DNA of 64,000 nucleotides from Streptomyces sp. NBC_00557 (GTDB lineage Bacteria; Actinomycetota; Actinomycetes; Streptomycetales; Streptomycetaceae): the NCBI RefSeq assembly GCF_036345995.1, contig NZ_CP107796.1:992001-1056000 (forward strand). Reading direction: 5' to 3'. A program made the translations under genes and the position numbers. This document shows, one piece after another, positions 1 to 7,440 of the stretch. How positions within the stretch are numbered: position 1 is the first letter of the stretch; each line of letters opens with the position of its first letter. Below the pieces are notes generated by a model. That model was not told the DNA's origin and did not search any database. It was given only the letters and a program-made list of their open reading frames with translations.

Positions 1-1
1 G

Positions 2-1741
2 GACCGGCCCTGGCGCGAACTGCCCGCCGAGCAGCGGGAGTGGATCCTGTTCACGGACGAGCAGCCGGTCGTCACCGTGCACCCCGTCCGTGACGCCGGC
101 CGGATCCAGCGGCCGTACCAGGGCACGTACACGAGTGCCCGCCGGTATGTGCTGAAGACCTTCTCGGACACCAGGTCGGCGTCCCTGCGGGCGAAGGCGG
201 AGCGGTTCCTCACCAGCGCGCCGTGCCGCGTGTGCGGGGGCAGCCGGCTGCGGCCGGAGGCGCTGGCGGTGACGTTCGGCGGCCGGACCATCGCCGAACT
301 GGCCGCGCTGCCGCTGACCGACCTGGCGGGCCTGCTGCACGGCCGGGACGAGACGGCCCGCGTCCTCACCGAGGACCTCAGGTCCCGCATCGCGCCGGTG
401 GTCGAGCTGGGCCTCGGCTATCTCAGCCTCGACCGCTCCACCCCCACCCTGTCGGCGGGCGAGCTGCAACGGCTGCGGCTGGCCACGCAGTTGCGGTCCG
501 GGCTGTTCGGCGTGGTGTACGTGCTGGACGAGCCGTCCGCCGGGCTGCACCCGGCGGACACCGAGGCGCTGCTGACCGTGCTGGACCGGCTGAAGGCCGC
601 GGGCAACTCGGTGTTCGTGGTGGAGCACCACCTGGACGTGGTGCGCGGCGCCGACTGGCTGGTGGACGTGGGCCCCGGCGCGGGCGAGCACGGCGGGCGG
701 GTGCTCTACAGCGGGCCGCCGGCCGAACTGGCGTCGGTGCAGGAGTCGGCGACCGCCGCGTACCTCTTCGACGAGTCGCCCGGACCGGCGCGTGAAGTCC
801 GGGCGCCGCGCGGCTGGCTGAAGGTCGGCCCGGTGACCCGGCACAACCTGCGCGCGGTGACGGCCGAGTTCCCGCTCGGCGTCTTCACCGCCGTGACCGG
901 GGTCTCCGGTTCCGGGAAGTCCACGCTGATCGGGGAGTTGGCGCAGGAGCCGGCGGGCGTGGACCGGCTGGTCCGGGTCGACCAGCGGCCGATCGGGCGT
1001 ACCCCGCGCTCCAACCTGGCCACCTACACCGGCCTGTTCGACGTGGTGCGCAAGGTGTTCGCCGGCACCGAGGAGGCGCGGGCCCGCGGCTTCGGCGCCG
1101 GGCGGTTCTCCTTCAACGTCGCCGGGGGGCGCTGCGAGACCTGCCAGGGCGAGGGGTTCGTCAGCGTGGAGCTTCTCTTCCTGCCCAGCACGTACGCACC
1201 CTGCCCGGACTGCGGCGGCGCCCGCTACAACCCCGGGACGCTGGAGGTGACGTACCGGGGACGGAGCATCGCCGAGGTGCTGGACCTGACGGTGGAGGCC
1301 GCGGCGGAGTTCTTCGACGACATCCCGGCCGCCGCCCGCAGCCTCGGCACCCTGCTCGACGTGGGCCTCGGCTATCTGCGGCTCGGCCAGCCGGCGACCG
1401 AGCTGTCCGGCGGCGAGGCCCAGCGGATCAAGCTGGCCGGCGAGTTGCAGCGCGGCCGGCGCGGCCACACCCTCTACCTGCTGGACGAGCCGACCACCGG
1501 GCTGCACCCGGCCGACGTCGAGGTGCTGATGGACCGGCTGCACGGGCTGGTCGACGCCGGGCACACGGTCGTGGTGGTCGAGCACGACATGACGGTGGTG
1601 GCCGGCGCGGACTGGGTGATCGACCTGGGCCCCGGCGGGGGCGACCGGGGCGGCCGGATCGTGGCAACGGGAACTCCGGCCCGCGTGTCCCGGACCGAAG
1701 GCAGCGTCACGGCGCCTTATCTGGCGCGGGTCATGCCCTGA
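2..1741 (+). CDS. UvrA-like excinuclease ABC-type ATPase, 5' end outside window
   Basis: This is the C-terminal part of a UvrA-family protein with two ABC ATPase modules. UvrA proteins bind damaged DNA; the short actinobacterial UvrA paralogues are often linked to drug self-resistance rather than core repair. Visible motifs are a first-module signature (LSAGELQRLRLA) followed by Walker B (VLDEPSAGLHP), a second Walker A (GVSGSGKST), a CxxC...CxxC zinc module (CETCQGEGF ... CPDCGG), a second signature (LSGGEAQRIKLA) and Walker B (LLDEPTTGLHP). The frame is open to the left edge with UvrA-like sequence, so the GTG at 77 is not the real start. The first Walker A lies outside the window. The gene ends 13 nt from the stop of the convergent radical SAM gene. 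Whether it is uvrA itself or a UvrA2-type paralogue cannot be settled from this fragment; the paralogue is more likely. Confidence 0.9.
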   Translation, partial: DRPWRELPAEQREWILFTDEQPVVTVHPVRDAGRIQRPYQGTYTSARRYVLKTFSDTRSASLRAKAERFLTSAPCRVCGGSRLRPEALAVTFGGRTIAELAALPLTDLAGLLHGRDETARVLTEDLRSRIAPVVELGLGYLSLDRSTPTLSAGELQRLRLATQLRSGLFGVVYVLDEPSAGLHPADTEALLTVLDRLKAAGNSVFVVEHHLDVVRGADWLVDVGPGAGEHGGRVLYSGPPAELASVQESATAAYLFDESPGPAREVRAPRGWLKVGPVTRHNLRAVTAEFPLGVFTAVTGVSGSGKSTLIGELAQEPAGVDRLVRVDQRPIGRTPRSNLATYTGLFDVVRKVFAGTEEARARGFGAGRFSFNVAGGRCETCQGEGFVSVELLFLPSTYAPCPDCGGARYNPGTLEVTYRGRSIAEVLDLTVEAAAEFFDDIPAAARSLGTLLDVGLGYLRLGQPATELSGGEAQRIKLAGELQRGRRGHTLYLLDEPTTGLHPADVEVLMDRLHGLVDAGHTVVVVEHDMTVVAGADWVIDLGPGGGDRGGRIVATGTPARVSRTEGSVTAPYLARVMP

Positions 1742-1754
1742 GACCCTGTCGGCT

Positions 1755-3305
1755 TCAGCCGGCGTCCGAGGGCTTTTCCGGCCGCACGGGATCGGCGAGT
1801 TCCAGATCGGCGATGCGGTCGGCGAACTGTGTGACCCAGTCCGGACGCTCCCAGGCGTAGCTGTAGGCCCAGGGAGCGATCCCCAGGAGCGGGGCAGCAC
1901 CCGGCCTCGCGGCCAGGGGGGAGCCGCGGACGATCTGCAGCATGTTGAGTGAGAAGTCGATGCGGCCACCGGTGGCACGTTGCATGTCCTTCAACCAGTG
2001 CAGCTGGTGGTCGGCCTCTTCGAGGGTCTCCCCCGGTAAACCGAAGATCAGGTTGACCACAACGACTATGCCCTGGCCGGTGAGTGCCGTGACCACTGCC
2101 TCGATGTCCGCCAGTCGCGCTCGCTTGTCGATCAGCAGTTGCCCACGGGGGCTGACGGTCTCGACTCCGAGCTCCACTGTGCGCAGCCCCGACTCGGCCA
2201 GCAGAGCAGCCGAGTGGGTGAGCCGCCTCGTCACCTTGGTCGTGGCGCTCCATTCGACGGCCTGTCGGCGAGCCAGCAACGCTCGGGCAAGACGCTCCAT
2301 CATCACCGACGTCAGCAGCGAGTCCTTCAAGGAGAAACGCCGGATGCCGTGAGTTTCCGTCAGCTCGGCCAGTGCGTCGACGGCAGGGTTCTCGTACAGG
2401 TCGGTCGTCTCCGGTTCCACCTGCGGATAGGTGCAGAACGTGCAGCGGCCGTAGACGCACCCACGCGTGAACTGCACCGGCAGTGTCAAACGGTCCTGCG
2501 GATAGAGAGCCAGTTGCGCAGACGTGAAAAGGGGTGTGTACGCAAAAGCGGGCTCGGACGGGAGGACCGTCTTGCCGTGCGGCCGCGCCGTTGTGCTGGG
2601 ATGCCGTCCGACGCGCCCCGGCGTCTCGTCTGGATTCCTCAGCAGCCGGACGAACGCGTCCTCGCAGTGGCCGGGCAGCACGACATCGATGTGACGCCGG
2701 TAGCGCGCGTCCGTGTGCATCGACTGCCCGAGGAGAGTGACGTGGCTGCCGCCGACGACGGTGACGATCTCGGGGTGACGCTGCTTCACCAACTGCAGAA
2801 GCAGCAAGCCGACAAAGACCTGGGAGGGCCCCATGAGGGACACCCCGAACACCCTGGGTGGCCAGTCAGGACGTCCGAAGAGCGTTTCCTCGAGCCATGC
2901 CGACAGTGCGCCCTCCGAGGCCACCTGCGTGAGGCACCGGTCAAGCGTGTCGAACGCGTAGTGCATACCTGCGATCGGTTGCTCGCCTGTCGGCAGGAAC
3001 AAGGGCCGTTCCTGAGCCAGTCCGAAACAGGAGAAGAGTTCACGCGCGGCGGCCTGGACGAGGGCGCGGTCCTTGCCGTGATCGCCCAGGGCGTGGCTGG
3101 GTCGCCGACGAGCAGTGTCGCGAAACCGATTGACGTAGGCGATGTTCAAATCGACCACGCTCAGGTGCACACCCTGCTGCTCCGCCACCCGCGCCAGCAC
3201 GGCCGGCCCGAGCGGCGGATTGGTGTCCGAAGGGGAAGGCGGAGGAATCACTACCATGCCGGGGCTTTGGAAGCCGGAACCTGACGACAGAGACTTCACC
3301 CTCAT
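1755..3305 (-). CDS. B12-binding-type radical SAM enzyme (third gene of the NACHT cassette)
   Basis: The 516-aa protein has an N-terminal cobalamin-binding-like fold (about residues 15-220, with VVGGSHVT near 183-190 typical of B12-radical SAM enzymes) and a radical SAM core from about 275. The cluster motif is Cys283-x4-Cys288-x2-Cys291 (RGCVYGRCTFC), a spacing used by a subset of B12-type enzymes instead of CX3CX2C. Later strands VELGVET and NLIFGLPGET are typical of the SAM barrel. Such enzymes methylate or rearrange unactivated carbon; the substrate here is unknown. It lies 15 nt after the HAD gene and is the last gene of a minus-strand operon. Codon 423 (2037-2039) is TTA, so translation probably needs the bldA tRNA. 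The start at 3305 has a G-run directly upstream; Met17 (3257) is an alternative. Base composition is less GC-rich than the flanking genes. Confidence 0.85.
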   Translation of the reverse strand: MRVKSLSSGSGFQSPGMVVIPPPSPSDTNPPLGPAVLARVAEQQGVHLSVVDLNIAYVNRFRDTARRRPSHALGDHGKDRALVQAAARELFSCFGLAQERPLFLPTGEQPIAGMHYAFDTLDRCLTQVASEGALSAWLEETLFGRPDWPPRVFGVSLMGPSQVFVGLLLLQLVKQRHPEIVTVVGGSHVTLLGQSMHTDARYRRHIDVVLPGHCEDAFVRLLRNPDETPGRVGRHPSTTARPHGKTVLPSEPAFAYTPLFTSAQLALYPQDRLTLPVQFTRGCVYGRCTFCTYPQVEPETTDLYENPAVDALAELTETHGIRRFSLKDSLLTSVMMERLARALLARRQAVEWSATTKVTRRLTHSAALLAESGLRTVELGVETVSPRGQLLIDKRARLADIEAVVTALTGQGIVVVVNLIFGLPGETLEEADHQLHWLKDMQRATGGRIDFSLNMLQIVRGSPLAARPGAAPLLGIAPWAYSYAWERPDWVTQFADRIADLELADPVRPEKPSDAG

Positions 3306-3320
3306 CCCCCCGGTTCGGTG

Positions 3321-3980
3321 TCAGTTGCGAGGTTCCAGGATCGCGCGGAGGTCTCTGATTCTGTAGTCCGCTTCGCACTTCCGGAAGGGGAAGTCCGCGT
3401 GTGCGTACAGGTAACTGGTACCGCCCGCCACTTCCTTCAGACGCATATCACTGGGCGAGTCGCCGATGAAGACCAGGCGGTCGTAGTGCCTGTTCTTCAA
3501 GTGGTCACGCAGGACTCCCTTCTTTGTCGCTCGCTCCTGCGCGGCATGGCCGTCGACCGCATAGCGCGAACCCTCCGGAAAGAAGGGTGCGATCCCGAGC
3601 GCGTCGATGAAGATCTTCAGGTTCGCAGCGCGGGTGTTGGAGATGAGAATCTGATCCCAGTCCGCGTGCTGGGCGATCGACCTCAGCACATCCAGTGCGT
3701 AGTCGGACGGCTGCAGCCACCTGCACTGAAGCGTTATGTCTGATTGGGACAGGTCGAAGCAGTCGTCCTGAAGCCGGGACCACGTCGGGTACGACTCCTG
3801 CGGCAGCAGCCACTGGAAGTACTCGTACCACTTGCTGCCGTACAGCTTCATGCCGTCCTCGTACGTGAACCGTTCCTGGTACCCGTGACGTTCCAGCACC
3901 CGATTGGACACATCGACCACGGCACGGTCGTTGCCCTGCTCTAAGGTACCGTGCAGGTCCCAGACGAAAAGCTGTTTCAT
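3321..3980 (-). CDS. HAD-superfamily hydrolase with altered motif I (DLHGT)
   Basis: The 219-aa protein is a C1-capped haloacid dehalogenase-type hydrolase, a family that mostly removes phosphate from small metabolites. Motif I is Asp8-Leu-His10-Gly-Thr; the usual second Asp (general acid/base) is His. Motif II is ISNT (Ser114), the motif III Lys is in TKKGV (about 153-154) and motif IV is GDSPSD (Asp174, Asp178). A helical cap rich in Trp and Tyr lies at about 25-80. The start has a clear GAGGAG Shine-Dalgarno lying inside the last codons of the upstream NACHT gene, and the two genes overlap by ATGA, so they are translationally coupled. Codon 13, directly after motif I, is TTA (3942-3944), a bldA codon. 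I recall similar proteins carrying the DLHGT or DFHG variant in other bacteria, so the change may define a subfamily. Substrate unknown. Confidence 0.85.
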   Translation of the reverse strand: MKQLFVWDLHGTLEQGNDRAVVDVSNRVLERHGYQERFTYEDGMKLYGSKWYEYFQWLLPQESYPTWSRLQDDCFDLSQSDITLQCRWLQPSDYALDVLRSIAQHADWDQILISNTRAANLKIFIDALGIAPFFPEGSRYAVDGHAAQERATKKGVLRDHLKNRHYDRLVFIGDSPSDMRLKEVAGGTSYLYAHADFPFRKCEADYRIRDLRAILEPRN

Positions 3981-6277
3981 TCAGTCTCCTCAAGCAGTCG
4001 TAGCTCACCGATCACGGCCGCGAGTCCTCTCACGAGCACTCCGTCGATGCCGGCGTCCGCCAGCCCGCGGACCAGTGCGAGAAGCTGAACCCTATCCCGC
4101 TCCGCAACACCCGCGTCGCGTACTTTCATCACATCGGCAAATGAGTACATGTCGACAAATTGACGCGTGGGTGGGATGGTTGCCGCGTATTGCGGATCCC
4201 GCAGCATGCGCAGCACTCTACCGGGCGTGAGAACCAATGGGCGATAGGGAGCGGAGTCACGGTAAGGGGGATCTGCGGTCCTGGGTAGATCACCGTAATA
4301 GTAGAGAACGTACCCCGGCGTGATTTCCCTGATGTCCGTGTTCTGTTCCAGGGCATGCCAGAATTCTGTCAACCCGTACGAGTCGCCGAGATGGCACAGA
4401 CCCCACCACAACGAGACCCGAAGAAACGGATGCTCTTCGTCGGCCAGCACGGTGCGCAGCTTCGCGACGGGCTCGGTAGCGGTCCGCGAGATCAGGTAAC
4501 TGATCAGGTTGCAGGCGATCAGCGTCTCTTCCGGGCTCAGTCCTCTGCAGACGCGCGCCAGTCCGTACGCGTTCGCGAGATTGCGTGAGACCTCGTTCGA
4601 CGGCGCACTCCGTAGTTGGCCGATCAGGTAGTGCCGCATCTCACGGCTCAGATCGAGCCGGCAGGCCTCCACGATGGACTCCGGAGTGGCGTGTGCGGTC
4701 AACACCTCCGCCACATGCCCGGCCAGCAAGTACTCGTAGAAGGAGTAGTGGATGAATTCTCCGACTTCACGGCCGGCGGTTTCACGCCGGTCCAGGATGT
4801 AATCCAGCGCGCTTCGCACACACCCTGTCGGGCCGAACTCCTGGAGCGCTCCCTCGATCGGCTTCAGGTCGACGGCCACCTCTGCGTGCGAGCCATGCCG
4901 GTGCACTTCCCAGGCGAACCGCTGCCACAGCCTGAACACACTCTCACTCATCGTGTACGAGCGGCGCCGCATGTCACCGTCGGCGATGCGCGCCAACTTG
5001 GCCACATACTCCCCGTAAAGAGTGATGCTGTCGCTGAAACCGTCGAGGACGTCGCCCTCGCTCACAAAGGTCAACATGCGTGCGTGCAGGGGACGACTGG
5101 CCACACGAGCCAACCCCGGCGACTGCCGCACCACCTCGTACAGGTCAGGGTTCGGCAGCTTTCCCGCGCCGCGCAGGCGCTCGACGTACTCCCTGAATTC
5201 TTCTGTCACACGCCAGGGCTCGATCCGGTAGATCTCGTCGAACACCACATCCGCCTGATGAAGAAGAGCAGAGCTTTCGAAATCACGCGTACGTGACGTC
5301 ACCATGCACGGAAAGCGGGAGAGTGTATCGGTGAGGAGCGACGGGAGGGTGTCGACATGTGTCCAGGCGGTCAGCGCCTCGTCCAGCCCGTCGAGAAGCA
5401 CCACGACCGCGCCCGGTGCGGCCTGCGACACACTCAGCCACGTGGGATCGGTCCCCAACTGCTCGACATCGCCCGCACGCAGCACGACGGGAACCAGGCC
5501 CGCCTCTGCACAGGCCAGCGCCACGCGGTAGAGCACGAGGGTCTTGCCTGCCCCCGGCTCCCCCAGGACCAGGCACGAGCGGCCAGAGCCGAGGACCCCC
5601 GGCAACTGCACCGTGGCCGGACCCGGCGACTGGCCTCGCGGTGAGTAGTGTTCGATCCGGGTGTCGACAGCGAGTCCCGAGCGAACCAGTTCACCGAGGC
5701 TCATGTCCAACGGGTACGCCGTTCGGCGCCGGCCCAGGCGGCCGACGAGAACAGCCGACGCGGCACGTATTCCGTCGGTGTCCTGTGACAGCTCTTCGGC
5801 AACCGTCCAGCCGTCTGTACGCCCGGAAGGCGGCGCGGTCGCCTGAGCGCCGGCCGTTTCCAGCGCCTCGGCGACAAGCGCGCTGATCTCCTCTGCCACT
5901 TGGCGGATGATCAGTGGCTCGTACCCCTTGCGGAAACGCTCCACGCTGACGCCCTGAGCCTGCGCTGCTGCTCTTCTCCGCTGAGCGGCCGGCCAGAACT
6001 TCGTACCCTGCACAAGGCCGAAACAGTATTGGGCGGCTTCCCCTGCCCGATCACCGCCCAATCTGTCCACCGCGACGGAAAGAAGACGCTGGATCATTCC
6101 CGACGACACCGGCAGGTCGTCGGTAACGCCATGGACTTTTCTCACCGCTGTGCCGAGTGCGGGAAGTGAGAGATCACGGACGGCGGTCAGGCCTCGTTCT
6201 CTGAGAAGTCGAAGATCGATTGTCAGGGTCTCGACGTCGTCGTGCGAAACGTCGGGTGCCCCCATCTCGACCGCCAT
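3977..6277 (-). CDS. NACHT-type STAND ATPase (first gene of the cassette)
   Basis: A 766-aa signal-transduction ATPase. The first ~130 residues form a helical module (GGDRAGEAAQYCFGL ... GVSVERFRKGYEP) that I associate with Streptomyces STAND proteins but cannot name securely. The NACHT module follows: Walker A GEPGAGKT (about 239-246), Walker B LLDGLDEAL (about 295-302), an Arg-containing sensor strand (MVTSRTRDF) and the winged-helix signature FIHYSFYEYLLAGH. The ~230-residue C-terminal helical region is the presumed sensor. NACHT proteins typically oligomerise on ligand recognition and drive antiviral, toxin or regulatory outputs. I chose ATG 6277 because a plausible -10 box lies exactly 6 nt upstream, implying a leaderless mRNA; the frame stays open to 6457. 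It overlaps the HAD gene by 4 nt. No transmembrane segment and no obvious nuclease or TIR effector is fused, so effector activity may reside in the downstream enzymes. Confidence 0.85.
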   Translation of the reverse strand: MAVEMGAPDVSHDDVETLTIDLRLLRERGLTAVRDLSLPALGTAVRKVHGVTDDLPVSSGMIQRLLSVAVDRLGGDRAGEAAQYCFGLVQGTKFWPAAQRRRAAAQAQGVSVERFRKGYEPLIIRQVAEEISALVAEALETAGAQATAPPSGRTDGWTVAEELSQDTDGIRAASAVLVGRLGRRRTAYPLDMSLGELVRSGLAVDTRIEHYSPRGQSPGPATVQLPGVLGSGRSCLVLGEPGAGKTLVLYRVALACAEAGLVPVVLRAGDVEQLGTDPTWLSVSQAAPGAVVVLLDGLDEALTAWTHVDTLPSLLTDTLSRFPCMVTSRTRDFESSALLHQADVVFDEIYRIEPWRVTEEFREYVERLRGAGKLPNPDLYEVVRQSPGLARVASRPLHARMLTFVSEGDVLDGFSDSITLYGEYVAKLARIADGDMRRRSYTMSESVFRLWQRFAWEVHRHGSHAEVAVDLKPIEGALQEFGPTGCVRSALDYILDRRETAGREVGEFIHYSFYEYLLAGHVAEVLTAHATPESIVEACRLDLSREMRHYLIGQLRSAPSNEVSRNLANAYGLARVCRGLSPEETLIACNLISYLISRTATEPVAKLRTVLADEEHPFLRVSLWWGLCHLGDSYGLTEFWHALEQNTDIREITPGYVLYYYGDLPRTADPPYRDSAPYRPLVLTPGRVLRMLRDPQYAATIPPTRQFVDMYSFADVMKVRDAGVAERDRVQLLALVRGLADAGIDGVLVRGLAAVIGELRLLEETE

Positions 6278-6312
6278 GACCCGATGATGCCCGCCTGGTG
6301 ACCAGGCAACAA
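6278..6312 (-). promoter_or_regulatory. Putative leaderless promoter with palindromic operator for the NACHT operon
   Basis: On the minus strand a -35-like TTGTTG (6307-6312) is separated by 17 nt from a -10-like CATCAT (6284-6289), and ATG begins 6 nt after the -10, at the expected +1. The spacer contains a perfect 7-1-7 palindrome, GCCTGGT-C-ACCAGGC on the minus strand (6293-6307). Each hexamer matches the consensus only partly (3/6 and 4/6), so the geometry and the palindrome are the main evidence. Confidence 0.45.
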
Positions 6313-6409
6313 CCAGCCCGTGTCCAAGAGGCTCCTGTTGACTGGATTTGGCCGACCCGGAGCGGTGTCGGCCGATCGCATTCGGCAGCTCGTTTTTCGG
6401 GGAGAAACA

Positions 6410-6543
6410 ATGGATTGGTCCGAGCACATGAGGCACTTCTACGACATGGTGCCCCACTTGGCGGCGGTGGCATCGTCAGTAAGGGTGGCAGGTTCGGCGA
6501 TCGAGGTGGTTCGCTCGATGGTGGGCCCCTGTCGGAGGTGCCG
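6410..6543 (+). pseudogene. Possible 5' remnant of a lost gene, divergent from the NACHT operon
   Basis: A strong Shine-Dalgarno (GGGGAG, 6 nt spacing) precedes ATG 6410, followed by protein-like sequence (MDWSEHMRHFYDMVPHLA..., then small and aliphatic residues) for about 40 codons. Beyond about 6530 the frame continues only as Arg/Gly-rich sequence antisense to the acyltransferase gene. The likeliest reading is the beginning of a gene cut off at the junction between the accessory operon and the conserved block. A real short protein or chance cannot be excluded. Confidence 0.3.
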
Positions 6544-7440
6544 TCAGCGGGCCGTGCGGGGGTGCTCTGGCCGGGGGGCGGGGTCCGGCAGGCCGGGCCG
6601 AGGCCCGGGCAGCGGCCGAGCGGCCAGGGCGTGGCCGGTGACCAGGGCCGTATGGGTCCAGGCCGGCTCGGTGGTGAGCGGCTGGGCCGCGTGGGCGAGG
6701 GTCCGGCGGTCGGGGTGGGTGCCCGGCGGGATCGGCGGCCGTACCTCCACCTCCGCGATCAGGCCCCGGGAGCGGGCCACCCGCCACAGGGAGGCGAGCA
6801 GGGTGTCCTCGCCGACGAACGCCGCCGCGGTGCCGGGTCCGCCGTCCGCCTGCCGGTAGCGCAGGGCGACCGGCTGCACGGGCACGCCCGCGTCCAGCGC
6901 GGCCTGGAAGACGGCCCGGCGGAAGCGGCCGTGGGCGCGCCCGCACCAGGTGCTGCCCTCGGGGAACGCTGCCACGGCCGCACCCTCGCGCAGCGCATCG
7001 GCGATCCGGGCGACCGTCTCGGGCAGGGCCCGGATCCGGTCCCGCTCGATGAACAGGGCGCCGCCCCGGGCGGCCAGCGCGCCCGCCACCGGCCACTGCC
7101 GGATCTCGCTCTTGGCGAGCATCCGGGCCGGGCGTACGGCGGTCAGCAACGGGATGTCCAGCCAGGAGACGTGGTTGGCGACCAGCAGCAGTCCGGCGGC
7201 CGGTGCGGCGGCGCCGGTGACGCGGACCCGGACCCCGGCGGCCCGCACGATCGCCCGGCACCACCGCCCGACCCACCCGGCGGGGATCCTCCCACCGAGC
7301 GGGGACAGCGCGATCCCGGTCAGGACCAGGACCGCGACCGCCGTCAGCCGCAGCACGGCGCGGGGTACGGCCGCCGCGGCCGGGACCGGCTCCACGCAGT
7401 GGCCCGGGGTGCAGGGCGCGGCGGGCAGCCAGACGCTCAT
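6544..7440 (-). CDS. olsA: 1-acyl-sn-glycerol-3-phosphate-type O-acyltransferase, ornithine lipid synthesis (OlsA-like)
   Basis: A 298-aa PlsC-family acyltransferase. The catalytic HX4D box is NHVSWLDIPL, and the second block is FPEGSTW, with one hydrophobic anchor near residues 30-50. It directly follows an OlsB-like gene with a TGATG overlap (stop and start share a base). In the two-step pathway OlsB forms lyso-ornithine lipid and OlsA adds the second, ester-linked fatty acid; the product is a phosphorus-free membrane lipid useful under phosphate limitation. The assignment rests on this pairing as much as on the family motif, since PlsC proteins also make phosphatidic acid. The C-terminal ~40 residues are Pro/Arg-rich and probably not part of the fold. 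Confidence 0.78.
   Translation of the reverse strand: MSVWLPAAPCTPGHCVEPVPAAAAVPRAVLRLTAVAVLVLTGIALSPLGGRIPAGWVGRWCRAIVRAAGVRVRVTGAAAPAAGLLLVANHVSWLDIPLLTAVRPARMLAKSEIRQWPVAGALAARGGALFIERDRIRALPETVARIADALREGAAVAAFPEGSTWCGRAHGRFRRAVFQAALDAGVPVQPVALRYRQADGGPGTAAAFVGEDTLLASLWRVARSRGLIAEVEVRPPIPPGTHPDRRTLAHAAQPLTTEPAWTHTALVTGHALAARPLPGPRPGLPDPAPRPEHPRTAR

Noticed and set aside
1755..3305. RiPP biosynthetic cluster around the radical SAM gene
   Set aside because: No precursor-like small frame, leader peptidase or transporter adjoins; NACHT and HAD partners do not fit standard RiPP loci.
6278..6457. N-terminal 60-residue extension of the NACHT protein
   Set aside because: Sequence is not domain-like, crosses the palindrome and putative promoter, and there is no ribosome site at 6457.
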